Shown here piece by piece: positions 39,324-48,146 of a DNA stretch of 64,000 bases; position 1 is the first letter of the stretch, and each line of letters starts with the position of its first letter. This DNA is from Photobacterium angustum (GTDB taxonomy: Bacteria; Pseudomonadota; Gammaproteobacteria; Enterobacterales; Vibrionaceae): the NCBI RefSeq assembly GCF_003026365.1, contig NZ_PYOM01000009.1:62001-126000 (forward strand). The letters run 5' to 3'. The translations under genes and the position numbers were made by a program. The notes beneath the pieces are model-generated. The model had not been told where the DNA came from, ran no database searches, and saw only the letters and a program-made list of their open reading frames with translations.

Positions 39324-39851
39324 TTACTTAGTTTCTAATTCTTCAATGGTGTGATTGTGGTTAGTGAACACACAAATATCACCAGCAATATTCAGGGCTT
39401 TCTCTGCAATTTCTCGCGCACCTAAATCGGTATTTTCTAGCAATGCTGTTGCTGCGGCTTGGGCGAAATTACCGCCAGAGCCAATCGCAATTAAGTCGTG
39501 CTCTGGTTGTACAACGTCACCATTACCGGTGATGATGAGTGAGCCTGTTTCATCGGCAACGGCCAACAAGGCTTCAAGCTTACGTAGAGCGCGATCAGTA
39601 CGCCAATCTTTGGCAAGTTCAACGGCCGATTTTAGAAGGTGGCCTTGGTGCATCTCAAGCTTACGCTCAAAACGTTCAAATAGAGTGAATGCATCAGCGG
39701 TACCGCCAGCAAAACCTGCCAGTACTTTATTGTTATATAGACGGCGAACTTTACGTGCGTTGCCTTTCATTACTGTGTTACCAAGTGATACTTGGCCGTC
39801 ACCAGCAATGACGACTTTACCGTTTCGACGTACAGATACAATAGTTGTCAC
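39324..39851 (-). CDS. hslV: ATP-dependent protease peptidase subunit HslV
   Basis: This proteasome-like threonine protease forms the central double ring of the HslUV complex. After removal of the initiator Met, the chain starts with the catalytic threonine ([20 protein letters not shown]). Lys and Gly residues of the active site are visible in [13 protein letters not shown] and [17 protein letters not shown]. The 175 residues match the family. It is the first gene of hslV-hslU. Confidence 0.97.
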   Translation of the reverse strand: MTTIVSVRRNGKVVIAGDGQVSLGNTVMKGNARKVRRLYNNKVLAGFAGGTADAFTLFERFERKLEMHQGHLLKSAVELAKDWRTDRALRKLEALLAVADETGSLIITGNGDVVQPEHDLIAIGSGGNFAQAAATALLENTDLGAREIAEKALNIAGDICVFTNHNHTIEELETK

Positions 39852-39906
39852 GGGGTTAACCTCTCTGGTTCTGCTCCGGCATAGCCGGTATCGTTAATGT
39901 GAAAAG

Positions 39907-39935
39907 ATCTGGGGATGAAAGAAAGGCTTTTCAAG
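39907..39935 (-). promoter_or_regulatory. Heat-shock (sigma-32) type promoter of hslV-hslU
   Basis: On the minus strand CTTGAAAA is followed, 13-14 bases later, by CCCCAGAT. The sigma-32 consensus is CTTGAAA and CCCCATNT with a spacer of about 11-16 bases. The -10 box lies 56 bases before the hslV start, and a small CCGGC/GCCGG stem at 39876-39888 lies in the leader. hslVU is a classical heat-shock operon. Confidence 0.8.
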
Positions 39936-39978
39936 TATGAACTGTCAATTGGTCGTTATTATTACGTTTATCTAATAT

Positions 39979-40007
39979 AAAAAAAGGACGTACATTGGTA
40001 CGTCCTT
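39979..40007 (-). terminator. Terminator of ftsN
   Basis: GGACGTAC and GTACGTCC pair around ATTG, extended by A-T pairs, and are followed leftwards by a T run. It lies 27 bases after the ftsN stop. Confidence 0.88.
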
Positions 40008-40033
40008 CTGATTGCTTGGTTAACTTTGGTGAG

Positions 40034-40768
40034 TTATTGCCAATGCCAAATACCACACGGTGAAACACCAGCACTTTGGAGTTTAGCTTTATCTTTTTCA
40101 GCACTGCTTTTTTGTGAGTAAGGGCCTAATACGACACGGTACCACGTTCCTTTTGCATCACTACTAACTTTAAGTTGGCTATTCATACCTTGGAATGCAA
40201 TTTTTGCTTTACGTTCATCGGCTTGTGATTTTTTACGGTAAGCACCACACTGCAATACAAAGCGCACATTTGAAGTTGCCTCGGGCTTATTTTTTGCCGG
40301 ACTTGGTTTTGTGTCCTCAGCAACCACAGGCTTATCAGTTTGAGCGCTCTCTTTCGGTTTAGGCGTGTCTGTTTTTTTAGCTGCAGTTTCTTTTTCCACT
40401 GGCTGCACACGTTGGTTTTTTAAGTCGTCTGGCACGATGACTTTTTTATTTTCTAATTCCTGAATGTAACGCCATTTTTCTTCAGGTTTTGGCGGTAGGA
40501 CTTCTTTATTAGTGGTTTTTTTAACCTCAGTAGTAGGTTGAGGTTTTGCACTAATTGGCAGTTCATCTTTAGGTGCTGGTTGTTCAGGAACATCAGTACC
40601 AGACAAGAAGAATAAACCAGTAATCAGTCCAAATACTAAAACAATAGCGGTGACCGCCCACTTGATTGGAAATCCACTAGGGGCGGGGGCTTTTTTTCGA
40701 CTCGGACTGCTTTTTTTATTTGCCGGTTTCGGCGAGCGTCCGCGTTTTACATAATCTTTAGTAGCCAC
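40034..40768 (-). CDS. ftsN: Cell division protein FtsN
   Basis: This bitopic divisome protein triggers constriction and binds denuded peptidoglycan. The reading continues to a TTG at 40780; I prefer the GTG at 40768 (VATKDYVKRGR), because FtsN proteins begin DYV near residue 4. Neither start has a clear ribosome-binding site. A basic cytoplasmic tail is followed by one membrane helix (AVTAIVLVFGLITGLFFL). A Pro/Lys-rich linker with KPEEKWRYIQELE comes next, and then a C-terminal SPOR domain (FVLQCGAYRKKSQADE to CGIWHWQ) with its cysteine pair. Confidence 0.9.
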   Translation of the reverse strand: MATKDYVKRGRSPKPANKKSSPSRKKAPAPSGFPIKWAVTAIVLVFGLITGLFFLSGTDVPEQPAPKDELPISAKPQPTTEVKKTTNKEVLPPKPEEKWRYIQELENKKVIVPDDLKNQRVQPVEKETAAKKTDTPKPKESAQTDKPVVAEDTKPSPAKNKPEATSNVRFVLQCGAYRKKSQADERKAKIAFQGMNSQLKVSSDAKGTWYRVVLGPYSQKSSAEKDKAKLQSAGVSPCGIWHWQ

Positions 40769-40878
40769 GATGATAGACAAATACGTTGAGAGAAGGAAAG
40801 AGTTCTATGTTACAAAGTTGGAATGATACTGACTAGTTTTTATCACTAATAATGTGTAGGTTATGGTCAATAGTTTGC

Positions 40879-40914
40879 AAAAACTGTGAACTTATGATTA
40901 TTTCATAAGCTCAC
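40879..40914 (-). terminator. Terminator of cytR
   Basis: GTGAACTTATGA and TCATAAGCTCAC form a 12-bp stem with one mismatch, followed leftwards by CAGTTTTTG. It lies 13 bases after the cytR stop. Confidence 0.75.
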
Positions 40915-40927
40915 GGTCTTTTTATGA

Positions 40928-41932
40928 CTATCGAGATGGTGGCGCAGCACTTTCACGGATTACCAGTTTTGCATCAAGTAAGCGAGATCCTGCTTGTACT
41001 TCCTTGCCTTTAAGCAACTCAAGTAACATCAACATTGCTTGGCGACCAATTTCATAACGTGGTTGAGAAACAGTTGTTAATGGTGGATCACAATACTCAG
41101 CAAATTGAATATCATCAAAGCCAACAATTGAAATATCTTGTGGAACACGAAGTCCAAGACGTTTTGCCTGCTGCATCGCACCAATCGCCATCACATCAGA
41201 ATGACAGAATAGTGCGGTTGGTGGCTCTGGTAACGACAACAATGCAGTAACTGCGCGCGCACCAGCAGCAAAGGAAAAATCGCCCTTTACAGTATAGGCT
41301 GGGTTTAATGTTATCCCACCACGACGCAGTGCTTGTTGATAGCCCTGATTTCGGAACTGGGATAATGGCGCTTGATCGGGGCCAGTAATCTGCGCAATAC
41401 GCTTATGACCCATTTGTGTTAGATAATTAACTGCTTCAAATGCTGCGGTGAGATTATCAATATGGATGGTCGGCAACTCTAATTCAGGTGCGTACTCACA
41501 AGCCATCACTAAAGGTGGTAGGTTCTTCTGTTCTGGTTTACTGACATCAAAAGGTAAGTCTGTACCAAGTAATAACATACCATCAGCTTGTTTAGTAAAG
41601 ACTAAATTAACAAATGAGTTTTCACGCTTTTTCTGTTGCCCACTATCGCCCAGTAATACAAGGTAACCGTACTCCATTGCGGCTTCTTCGATACCACGAA
41701 TAATCTCTGTGAAGTACGGATCACAAATATCAGGGACGATAGTTACGATCGTTTTTGACTCATTGCGACGTAAATTACGGGCAAGTGAGTTAGGTGAGTA
41801 GCCAGCTTCCATGACAGCCTGCTCAACTTTTTTACGAGTTGAAGCCGATACTTTTTCCGGGTTCATTAGCGCACGGGAAACCGTTGCAGTCGAAACTCCG
41901 GCTAGCTGGGCAACATCCTTCATTGTCGCCAT
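40928..41932 (-). CDS. cytR: LacI family regulator CytR
   Basis: This LacI-type repressor is, in enteric bacteria and Vibrio, the cytidine-responsive regulator of nucleoside uptake and catabolism that acts together with CRP. The 334 residues open with the helix-turn-helix MATMKDVAQLAGVSTATVSR and a hinge helix (SPNSLARNLRRNE). A periplasmic-binding-protein-like effector domain follows (GDSGQQKKRE, GFDDIQFAEYCDPPLTTV). The placement between ftsN and priA is that of cytR in Escherichia coli. Closely related LacI proteins cannot be fully excluded on sequence alone. Confidence 0.9.
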   Translation of the reverse strand: MATMKDVAQLAGVSTATVSRALMNPEKVSASTRKKVEQAVMEAGYSPNSLARNLRRNESKTIVTIVPDICDPYFTEIIRGIEEAAMEYGYLVLLGDSGQQKKRENSFVNLVFTKQADGMLLLGTDLPFDVSKPEQKNLPPLVMACEYAPELELPTIHIDNLTAAFEAVNYLTQMGHKRIAQITGPDQAPLSQFRNQGYQQALRRGGITLNPAYTVKGDFSFAAGARAVTALLSLPEPPTALFCHSDVMAIGAMQQAKRLGLRVPQDISIVGFDDIQFAEYCDPPLTTVSQPRYEIGRQAMLMLLELLKGKEVQAGSRLLDAKLVIRESAAPPSR

Positions 41933-42134
41933 ATTGCTTTCCTCTTTTATCTAAATCTCTCTTATTGTGCGGCTGGTAGCTCGAGGTCAAAAGGACTGAG
42001 ACGGAAACCAGCAAAGCAGTAAATGACTGATATTAGTCAATACTATTGATATTGTAGAATGTAAACAAAGGATTAAACATGCCTCAAATAGCATAAATTA
42101 CATTCACTATGTGAGTTTTGTCGCATTGTTGGTC

Positions 42135-44336
42135 TTAAGTTAAATCTTGAGGCTCTACATCAATCGACCAACGTACTTTTTTAGCTAACGGCAGTAATTG
42201 AATTGCGGGCTTGGCAACACTGAGTATTTGTTGCAAGGCTTTGCGATTAGGGGTTTGTAAAATTAATTGCCAACGATAACGTCCTGCTCGACGAGCAAGA
42301 GGAGCAGGGTTTGGCCCCAATACACAGCAATCTTGATCATAAACAGGGCTGGATTCAAAAATGCCACGGATTTGCTGTAAGAGTTGGCAAACGGTATCGC
42401 TGTCATTAGCTTCCGCCCGTATTAAGACAAGGTGAGTATAGGGCGGTAACATGGCTTGTTGGCGTTCAACTAATGCGGTTTGTGAGAAAACGCCATAGCC
42501 TTTATGAAGCAATGATTGTAATAGTTGATGCTCTGGATGGTGAGTTTGTAATAGCACTTCGCCCGGTTTACTCGCACGTCCAGCGCGTCCTGCTACCTGA
42601 ATAAACAATTGTGCTAAACGTTCGGATGCGCGGAAATCGTTACTAAACAGCGCGCTATCAACATCAATTAGTGCGACTAAAGTGACATTCGGGAAATGGT
42701 GGCCTTTTGCTAGCATTTGAGTACCAATTAAAATTTGATACTCATTATTTTTAATCGCTTCGAGATAGTTTTCTAAAGCCCCTTTACGACGCGTGCTATC
42801 ACGATCAATGCGCACTGTCTTAAATTCAGGAAATAGGGTTGCGAGTTGATTTTCTAGTTGTTCAGTACCTACACCGACGGGCAATAATTGAGTCGAACCA
42901 CATTGCTCACATTGCGGTATTATAGGACGCTGAGTTGCACAATGGTGACAACGCAGCTCCCCAGATTGCTGATGTAAAGTGTAATAAGCATCACAACGAT
43001 GACACTCGGCTATCCAACCACACTCATGACACATTATGGCAGGCGAAAAACCACGGCGATTAAGAAATAACATCACCTGATTACCTGCATTTAAGTGTTT
43101 ACGCATCTCAGCGATGAGTGGTGCAGATAAGCCAGCATCAAGATATAGACCTTTGACATCAATCACACCATGACGTGCCAGTTGAGCGTTACCCGCACGT
43201 TTAGTTAAAGTTAAATGATGGTATTTGCCCGTTTTAGCATTATGCAAGGTTTCTAATGCTGGTGTCGCAGAGCCTAAAATAATTGGAATGTTTTCTTTAT
43301 TGGCGCGCATAACGGCAAGATCGCGAGCATGATAACGTAAGCTATCTTGTTGTTTATAAGATGCGTCATGCTCTTCATCGACAATGATGATGCCAAGGTT
43401 TGCAAAGGGGGTAAATAATGCAGATCGCGTCCCGATGATAATACCCGCTTGATTATCTCGACCTGCAAGCCACGCAGCCATACGCTCGCTGTCATTTAGC
43501 CCTGAGTGAACCGTTTCTAGAGGCACATTAAAACGACGGCGAAATCGGTTAATCGTCTGAGGGGTTAAGCCAATCTCAGGGACTAATATCAACGCTTGTT
43601 TACCTGCGGCAAGCACTGGTTCTAACAAGTTAAGATATACTTCTGTTTTGCCTGAACCTGTTACCCCTTCTAACAGATAACAGCCAAACTCAGGGTTACT
43701 ATTCACGGTGGCAATTGCTAACGCTTGTTCTTCATTTAAACGTGGTTTTTCTTCAGTAACAGAAAACTGTTTCTGCCAGTTTTGGCTTTTAGGTTGTTGC
43801 TGTTGTTCAATGATCCACCCTTTATTTGCTAACGTTTTTAAAGTTGTAGAGCTCACTTCTTCGCTCAATAATGCATCATGACTGACGGCCCCGTTTTGCA
43901 GTAGACGCAGTATTTGAGCTTGTTTGGGCGCGCGGGTTAAACCATTTAGTGGCTGTGATTTTCCGGCTTCTGTTAAAGCCCAAAATTTTAGTGTGGTTTG
44001 TGAGGCTTCACGCCCTTTTCGCAATAAAGCCGGCATCGCATTAGCCAGCGTATCGCCGAGAGGATATTGATAATATTGACTAGCCCATTTGAGCAAATCG
44101 AATAAAGGCGGCATCCACAGCGGTGCTTTATCAATGACTTTTTGGATCGCTTTTAGTTGTTCGATAGGAAACTCAGAGCTATCTGTTAGTGCGGTAACGA
44201 TACCTATTAACCGTTGACGCCCGAAAGGAACCTGCACACGCCCGCCGACAATAGGCAGGTCGTTGGGTTTGATTAAATAATCAAAGGTTTTATCTAAGGG
44301 AATAGGGAGAGCGACTCGAGCGATATTCGGGATCAT
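42135..44336 (-). CDS. priA: Primosomal replication restart helicase PriA
   Basis: This 3'-5' superfamily 2 helicase recognises stalled forks and loads the replicative helicase. The 733 residues contain an N-terminal 3'-DNA-end binding domain and Walker A in EGVTGSGKTEVYL. The DEEHD box (IIVDEEHDASYKQQ) follows, and then eight zinc-binding cysteines within CHECGWIAECHRCDA, CHHCA and CEQCGS. Helicase motifs V and VI (FIQVAGRAGRA) complete the set. It is divergent from rpmE, as in Escherichia coli. Confidence 0.97.
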   Translation of the reverse strand: MIPNIARVALPIPLDKTFDYLIKPNDLPIVGGRVQVPFGRQRLIGIVTALTDSSEFPIEQLKAIQKVIDKAPLWMPPLFDLLKWASQYYQYPLGDTLANAMPALLRKGREASQTTLKFWALTEAGKSQPLNGLTRAPKQAQILRLLQNGAVSHDALLSEEVSSTTLKTLANKGWIIEQQQQPKSQNWQKQFSVTEEKPRLNEEQALAIATVNSNPEFGCYLLEGVTGSGKTEVYLNLLEPVLAAGKQALILVPEIGLTPQTINRFRRRFNVPLETVHSGLNDSERMAAWLAGRDNQAGIIIGTRSALFTPFANLGIIIVDEEHDASYKQQDSLRYHARDLAVMRANKENIPIILGSATPALETLHNAKTGKYHHLTLTKRAGNAQLARHGVIDVKGLYLDAGLSAPLIAEMRKHLNAGNQVMLFLNRRGFSPAIMCHECGWIAECHRCDAYYTLHQQSGELRCHHCATQRPIIPQCEQCGSTQLLPVGVGTEQLENQLATLFPEFKTVRIDRDSTRRKGALENYLEAIKNNEYQILIGTQMLAKGHHFPNVTLVALIDVDSALFSNDFRASERLAQLFIQVAGRAGRASKPGEVLLQTHHPEHQLLQSLLHKGYGVFSQTALVERQQAMLPPYTHLVLIRAEANDSDTVCQLLQQIRGIFESSPVYDQDCCVLGPNPAPLARRAGRYRWQLILQTPNRKALQQILSVAKPAIQLLPLAKKVRWSIDVEPQDLT

Positions 44337-44468
44337 AATTTACTGCAGTCATTGAGCTTATGTTGAATAATACCAGACCAAGTGAAACTCGATAAGTGCT
44401 GTTAAGTCTGATAGGTGAAGAACACGGTGCGGGACAAAGAAATTACGCGTGAAAAATCGGCATCTGTA

Positions 44469-44497
44469 TTGATCTCCGCGGGATGATTGATTACTAT
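44469..44497 (+). promoter_or_regulatory. Promoter of rpmE
   Basis: TTGATC at 44469-44474 and TACTAT at 44492-44497 are 17 bases apart, about 105 bases before rpmE. The leader between them and the gene can fold TTGTCACA/TGTGGCAA and CCCG/CGGG stems, which might serve bL31 autoregulation as reported for Escherichia coli rpmE; that is inference. Confidence 0.55.
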
Positions 44498-44602
44498 ACG
44501 CCGCCTGATTTGTCACATAATGTGGCAAGCTATTTTTTAACGACGTGTGGTGCCCGGCTTTGGATCGGGAGAGCGACACGGCCTTTATTTTGAGGTTATC
44601 CC

Positions 44603-44815
44603 ATGAAACAAGGTATTCATCCTGAGTACACAGCAGTAAACGCACGTTGTTCTTGTGGCAACACTTTCGTATTTAACTCTACTATGGGTAAAGACATCAA
44701 CCTTGATGTATGCGACAAGTGTCACCCATTCTACACTGGTAAACAACGTCAAGTTAGCTCTGGCGGCCGTGTTGACAAATTCAACAAGCGTTTCGGTGCG
44801 CTTACTAGCAAGTAA
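44603..44815 (+). CDS. rpmE: 50S ribosomal protein L31 (zinc-type)
   Basis: This is large-subunit ribosomal protein bL31. The 70 residues begin [20 protein letters not shown] and include [13 protein letters not shown]. The four cysteines (16, 18, 37 and 40) mark the zinc-binding C+ form. The zinc-free paralogue used under zinc starvation is not in this window. The ribosome-binding sequence GAGGT precedes the ATG. The gene is divergent from priA and followed at once by a terminator. Confidence 0.97.
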   Translation: MKQGIHPEYTAVNARCSCGNTFVFNSTMGKDINLDVCDKCHPFYTGKQRQVSSGGRVDKFNKRFGALTSK

Positions 44816-44836
44816 TCACTTGCCAGATGAATTTAG

Positions 44837-44867
44837 AAAAAAGGGATGCGAAAGCATCCCTTTTTTT
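44837..44867 (+). terminator. Terminator of rpmE
   Basis: AAAGGGATGC-GAAA-GCATCCCTTT is a stem closed by a GNRA tetraloop and followed by T residues, 22 bases after rpmE. Confidence 0.93.
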
Positions 44868-45035
44868 ATGTCTCAATAAAATATAAGAAGAATAACTGTT
44901 GGCTAAATGTATAAAACTTGCTGGTCATAAGCTGGGAAATTAGTACTTAATGGCATATGATTTAATAACAAATACGAATTGCACATAGATGTAATTTGCC
45001 ATTATAAATGTCAGCGTTGAGGCTCAAATATCACT

Positions 45036-46283
45036 ATGACCGAAGATTTTCGTCAACAAGCTCTAGATTACCACTCCCTTCCTACTCCTGGAAAAATAGC
45101 CGTTGCACTGACTAAGCCTGCCAATACGGTTGAAGATCTTGCTTTAGCGTATAGCCCTGGTGTTGCTGAGCCCGTTAGGGAAATCGCTCAAGATCCTGAT
45201 AACGTTTATAAATATACTGCGAAAGGGAATATGGTCGCGGTGATCACCAATGGTACCGCTATTTTAGGTCTTGGTAATTTAGGTCCGTTAGCCTCTAAGC
45301 CTGTTATGGAGGGTAAATCATTACTTTTTAAACGCTTTGCCGGTATTGACTCAATTGATATTGAAGTAAAACATCGTACTATCGATGAGTTCGTTGATAC
45401 TGTCGCAAATATTGCCGATACCTTTGGCGGCATAAATTTAGAAGATATTAAAGCACCAGATTGCTTTGAGATCGAACAGCGCTTAATTGAACGTTGTAAT
45501 GTTCCCGTGTTTCACGATGATCAGCATGGTACGGCGATTGTCACAGCGGCAGGTATGCTTAACGCTTTAGAGCTTCAAGGTAAAGCCATCGATGAAGCTG
45601 TGATTGTTTGCTTAGGCGCAGGTGCTGCGGCAATTGCCTGTATGGAGTTACTTATTAAGTGCGGTGCACAGCGTGAGAAAATCTACATGCTGGATCGTAA
45701 AGGGGTAATTCATACCCGTCGTGATGACATTAATGAATATAAACAGCTATTTGCTAATAATACCGACAAGCGCACTTTAGAAGATGTGATTGCGGGGGCC
45801 GATATTTTCGTTGGTGTATCAGGCCCTGATTTATTACCGCCTGATGCGCTAGAATTAATGGCAGAAAACCCTATTGTATTTGCTTGCTCTAACCCTGATC
45901 CTGAAATAAAACCAGAATTAGCTCATCAAGTCCGAAATGATTTGATTATGGGGACAGGGCGCTCTGATTATCCTAACCAAGTGAATAATGTTCTGTGTTT
46001 CCCGTTCATTTTCCGCGGCGCATTGGATGTGCGTGCAAGTCAAATTAATGATGAAATGAAATTAGCTGCCGTTCATGCAATTAGAGAGTTAGCGAAAGAG
46101 CCAGTACCACAAAGTGTACTTGAGGCTTCGGGTGTATCACATCTTGAATTTGGCCGAGAGTATATTATTCCAAAACCGATGGATCCACGTTTATTACCAC
46201 GTGTCGCAAAAGCTGTTGCACAGGCAGCCATTGATTCAGGCGTCGCACGTATTGAGATGCCAATGGGTTATATGGAAGTGTAA
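45036..46283 (+). CDS. Malic enzyme, short (MaeB-like) form
   Basis: This enzyme oxidatively decarboxylates malate to pyruvate with NAD(P). The 415 residues contain YSPGVAEPVREIAQDP, the NGTAILGLGNLGPLA segment and the catalytic lysine region of PVMEGKSLLFKRFAG. The acidic metal-binding loop NLEDIKAPDCFEIE, HDDQHGTAIV and the dinucleotide fold CLGAGAAAIAC follow. It resembles the N-terminal half of Escherichia coli MaeB but lacks the phosphotransacetylase-like C-terminal domain, as do many Vibrio and Gram-positive enzymes. Cofactor preference cannot be read. It stands alone between rpmE and metJ. Confidence 0.9.
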   Translation: MTEDFRQQALDYHSLPTPGKIAVALTKPANTVEDLALAYSPGVAEPVREIAQDPDNVYKYTAKGNMVAVITNGTAILGLGNLGPLASKPVMEGKSLLFKRFAGIDSIDIEVKHRTIDEFVDTVANIADTFGGINLEDIKAPDCFEIEQRLIERCNVPVFHDDQHGTAIVTAAGMLNALELQGKAIDEAVIVCLGAGAAAIACMELLIKCGAQREKIYMLDRKGVIHTRRDDINEYKQLFANNTDKRTLEDVIAGADIFVGVSGPDLLPPDALELMAENPIVFACSNPDPEIKPELAHQVRNDLIMGTGRSDYPNQVNNVLCFPFIFRGALDVRASQINDEMKLAAVHAIRELAKEPVPQSVLEASGVSHLEFGREYIIPKPMDPRLLPRVAKAVAQAAIDSGVARIEMPMGYMEV

Positions 46284-46308
46284 TAGCGCTATTGCGTTGA
46301 TGAGAAAT

Positions 46309-46335
46309 AAAAACCAGCCATTAGGCTGGTTTTTT
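46309..46335. terminator. Bidirectional terminator between malic enzyme and metJ
   Basis: AAACCAGCC and GGCTGGTTT pair around ATTA, with a T run on the plus strand, between two convergent genes. Confidence 0.88.
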
Positions 46336-46357
46336 AGTATACATAGTACTGCAATAA

Positions 46358-46675
46358 TTATTCATTAATGTCTTCGTAGCTAATGCCCATCGCGTCCATT
46401 AATGCTTTTGCTTCTGCAGGTAAATCGTCTGGACGATCTTTACGAATGTCATCATCAGTGGGAAGCGGTTGGCCTGTGTAGGCATGAAGAAAGGCTTCAC
46501 AAAGTAATTCGCTATTTGTTGCGTGGCGAAGGTTATTCACCTGACGACGAGTACGTTCATCAGTCAGAATCTTAAGCACCTTTAATGGAATCGAAACAGT
46601 AATTTTTTTTACTTGTTCGTTTTTCTTACCGTGTTCCGCGTAAGGGCTAATATATTCGCCATTCCACTTTGCCAT
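46358..46675 (-). CDS. metJ: Methionine repressor MetJ
   Basis: This ribbon-helix-helix dimer binds S-adenosylmethionine and represses methionine synthesis genes at tandem 8-bp met boxes. The 105 residues begin [18 protein letters not shown]. They contain the DNA-contacting beta strand [19 protein letters not shown] and [20 protein letters not shown]. The length equals that of Escherichia coli MetJ. It is divergent from metB-metL, and the operator lies in the shared 304-base gap. Confidence 0.97.
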   Translation of the reverse strand: MAKWNGEYISPYAEHGKKNEQVKKITVSIPLKVLKILTDERTRRQVNNLRHATNSELLCEAFLHAYTGQPLPTDDDIRKDRPDDLPAEAKALMDAMGISYEDINE

Positions 46676-46874
46676 GTTTTACCTTCTCAGCGATATTTGG
46701 GTTAATAATGGTGGTAACAGGAATCGACATTTTCTGTTAGCAACGGGGATTGTAGGGCGGCGATATTACGTGAACATCGCGGTTTTGTCCCGTATTGAAC
46801 AGAAAAATTACAGTAAGGTTGTTACCATTATTTTGTTATGGCTGAATTTTAGCGGGATTTACTGCCATAAGCAA

Positions 46875-46906
46875 AGACATATAGACGTCCAGATGTGTTG
46901 ACGTCT
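46875..46906. promoter_or_regulatory. Four tandem MetJ boxes
   Basis: The met box consensus is AGACGTCT, arranged head to tail without gaps. Here AGACATAT, AGACGTCC, AGATGTGT and TGACGTCT follow each other exactly at 46875, 46883, 46891 and 46899. The array lies between divergent metJ and metB and overlaps the -35 element of metB. The rest of the 304-base gap (46676-46979) shows no gene. Confidence 0.93.
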
Positions 46907-46926
46907 TGTTTTGTAGTGGTTAAAGT
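46898..46926 (+). promoter_or_regulatory. Promoter of metB-metL
   Basis: TTGACG (46898-46903) and TAAAGT (46921-46926) are 17 bases apart. The -35 box lies inside the fourth met box, so MetJ binding would block RNA polymerase. Confidence 0.65.
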
Positions 46927-46979
46927 TGTTATAAATTTATTATCTTGGGTTAAATCCTGCCCCGACAAGGAATGTTTGT

Positions 46980-48146
46980 ATGAGTGATAAGCGACTGGCG
47001 ACAATTGCAGTAAGAACCGGTATTGATGTTGACTCTCAATATAACGCTGTTGTTCCTCCTATTTATTTAACGTCGACCTATAGCTTTCCAGCTTTTGGCG
47101 AAGTACCGCAATATGATTATTCTCGTTCGGGTAACCCAACAAGAAATACGTTAGCTGACGCGCTTAGTGAGATGGAAGGTGGTGCTGGTGGTGTGGTAAC
47201 CAGTTGTGGCACAGCAGCGATGAATTTATTAGTTACTGCATTACTAGGTCCTGATGATTTGATTGTTGCGCCGCATGATTGTTATGGCGGTACTTATCGA
47301 TTATTTAATACTCGTGCCAATAAAGGTGATTTTAAGGTTGAGTTCGTTGATCAATCGGATCAAGAAGCATTTGCAGTTGCTTTAGCGAAAAAGCCTAAAC
47401 TAATCTGGGTTGAAACACCGTCTAACCCATTAGTGCGTGTGATTGATATTGCGGCGCTGTGTCAGCAAGCAAAAGCCTTGGGTTGCCTTGTTGCTGTTGA
47501 TAACACTTTTTTATCGCCGCTACTACAACAGCCAATTGAATTAGGGGCTGACTTTGTTGTTCACTCAACAACCAAGTACCTTAATGGTCACTCAGATGTG
47601 GTGGGTGGGGTACTGATTTCAAAAGATGCTGAAATGGCAGAAACCATTGCGTGGTGGGCAAACTGTATTGGTGCTACTGGCGCACCATTTGATGCTTATC
47701 TAACTTTGCGAGGTCTACGTACATTATCACCACGTATGAGAATGCATGAAGAGAATGGTGTAGCAGTACTCGATTACCTTCAACAACAGGCGATGGTGGG
47801 TACTATTTATCATCCAAGCCTTCCATCACATCCTGGTCATGAGATTGCCAAACGCCAGCAAAAAGGTTTTGGCTCTATGATGAGTTTTGAATTTGCGGGT
47901 GATCAAACCCAACTTGAAGTGTTTGTGAAAGAGTTAAAGCTGTTTTCACTAGCAGAATCATTAGGTGGCACTGAAAGCTTAATTGCGCATCCATCAAGTA
48001 TGACTCATCGTGCAATGTCTGATGAAGCACAGGCAGAAGCGGGGATCACCACCTCATTATTACGTCTTTCGGTTGGCCTTGAAGACCCTAGTGATTTAAT
48101 AGAAGATCTTGATCAAGCCTTTAAGCTCGCAGCGGAGGCTCACTAA
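46980..48146 (+). CDS. metB: Cystathionine gamma-synthase
   Basis: This PLP enzyme joins cysteine to an activated homoserine ester to give cystathionine, the transsulfuration route to methionine. The 388 residues contain the phosphate/PLP-binding YSRSGNPTRNTL and SCGTAAMNL. VDNTFLSPLLQQP follows, and then the PLP lysine in VVHSTTKYLNGHSDVVGG and the C-terminal SLGGTESLIAHPSSMTH. It is preceded by AAGGA and four met boxes. Its stop overlaps the metL start by one base, so the pair is translationally coupled. Confidence 0.96.
   Translation: MSDKRLATIAVRTGIDVDSQYNAVVPPIYLTSTYSFPAFGEVPQYDYSRSGNPTRNTLADALSEMEGGAGGVVTSCGTAAMNLLVTALLGPDDLIVAPHDCYGGTYRLFNTRANKGDFKVEFVDQSDQEAFAVALAKKPKLIWVETPSNPLVRVIDIAALCQQAKALGCLVAVDNTFLSPLLQQPIELGADFVVHSTTKYLNGHSDVVGGVLISKDAEMAETIAWWANCIGATGAPFDAYLTLRGLRTLSPRMRMHEENGVAVLDYLQQQAMVGTIYHPSLPSHPGHEIAKRQQKGFGSMMSFEFAGDQTQLEVFVKELKLFSLAESLGGTESLIAHPSSMTHRAMSDEAQAEAGITTSLLRLSVGLEDPSDLIEDLDQAFKLAAEAH

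Noticed and set aside
39355..39897. A 180-codon plus-strand frame opposite hslV
   Set aside because: It is slightly longer than hslV, but it is antisense to a perfectly conserved hslV, has no recognisable motifs and no ribosome-binding site.
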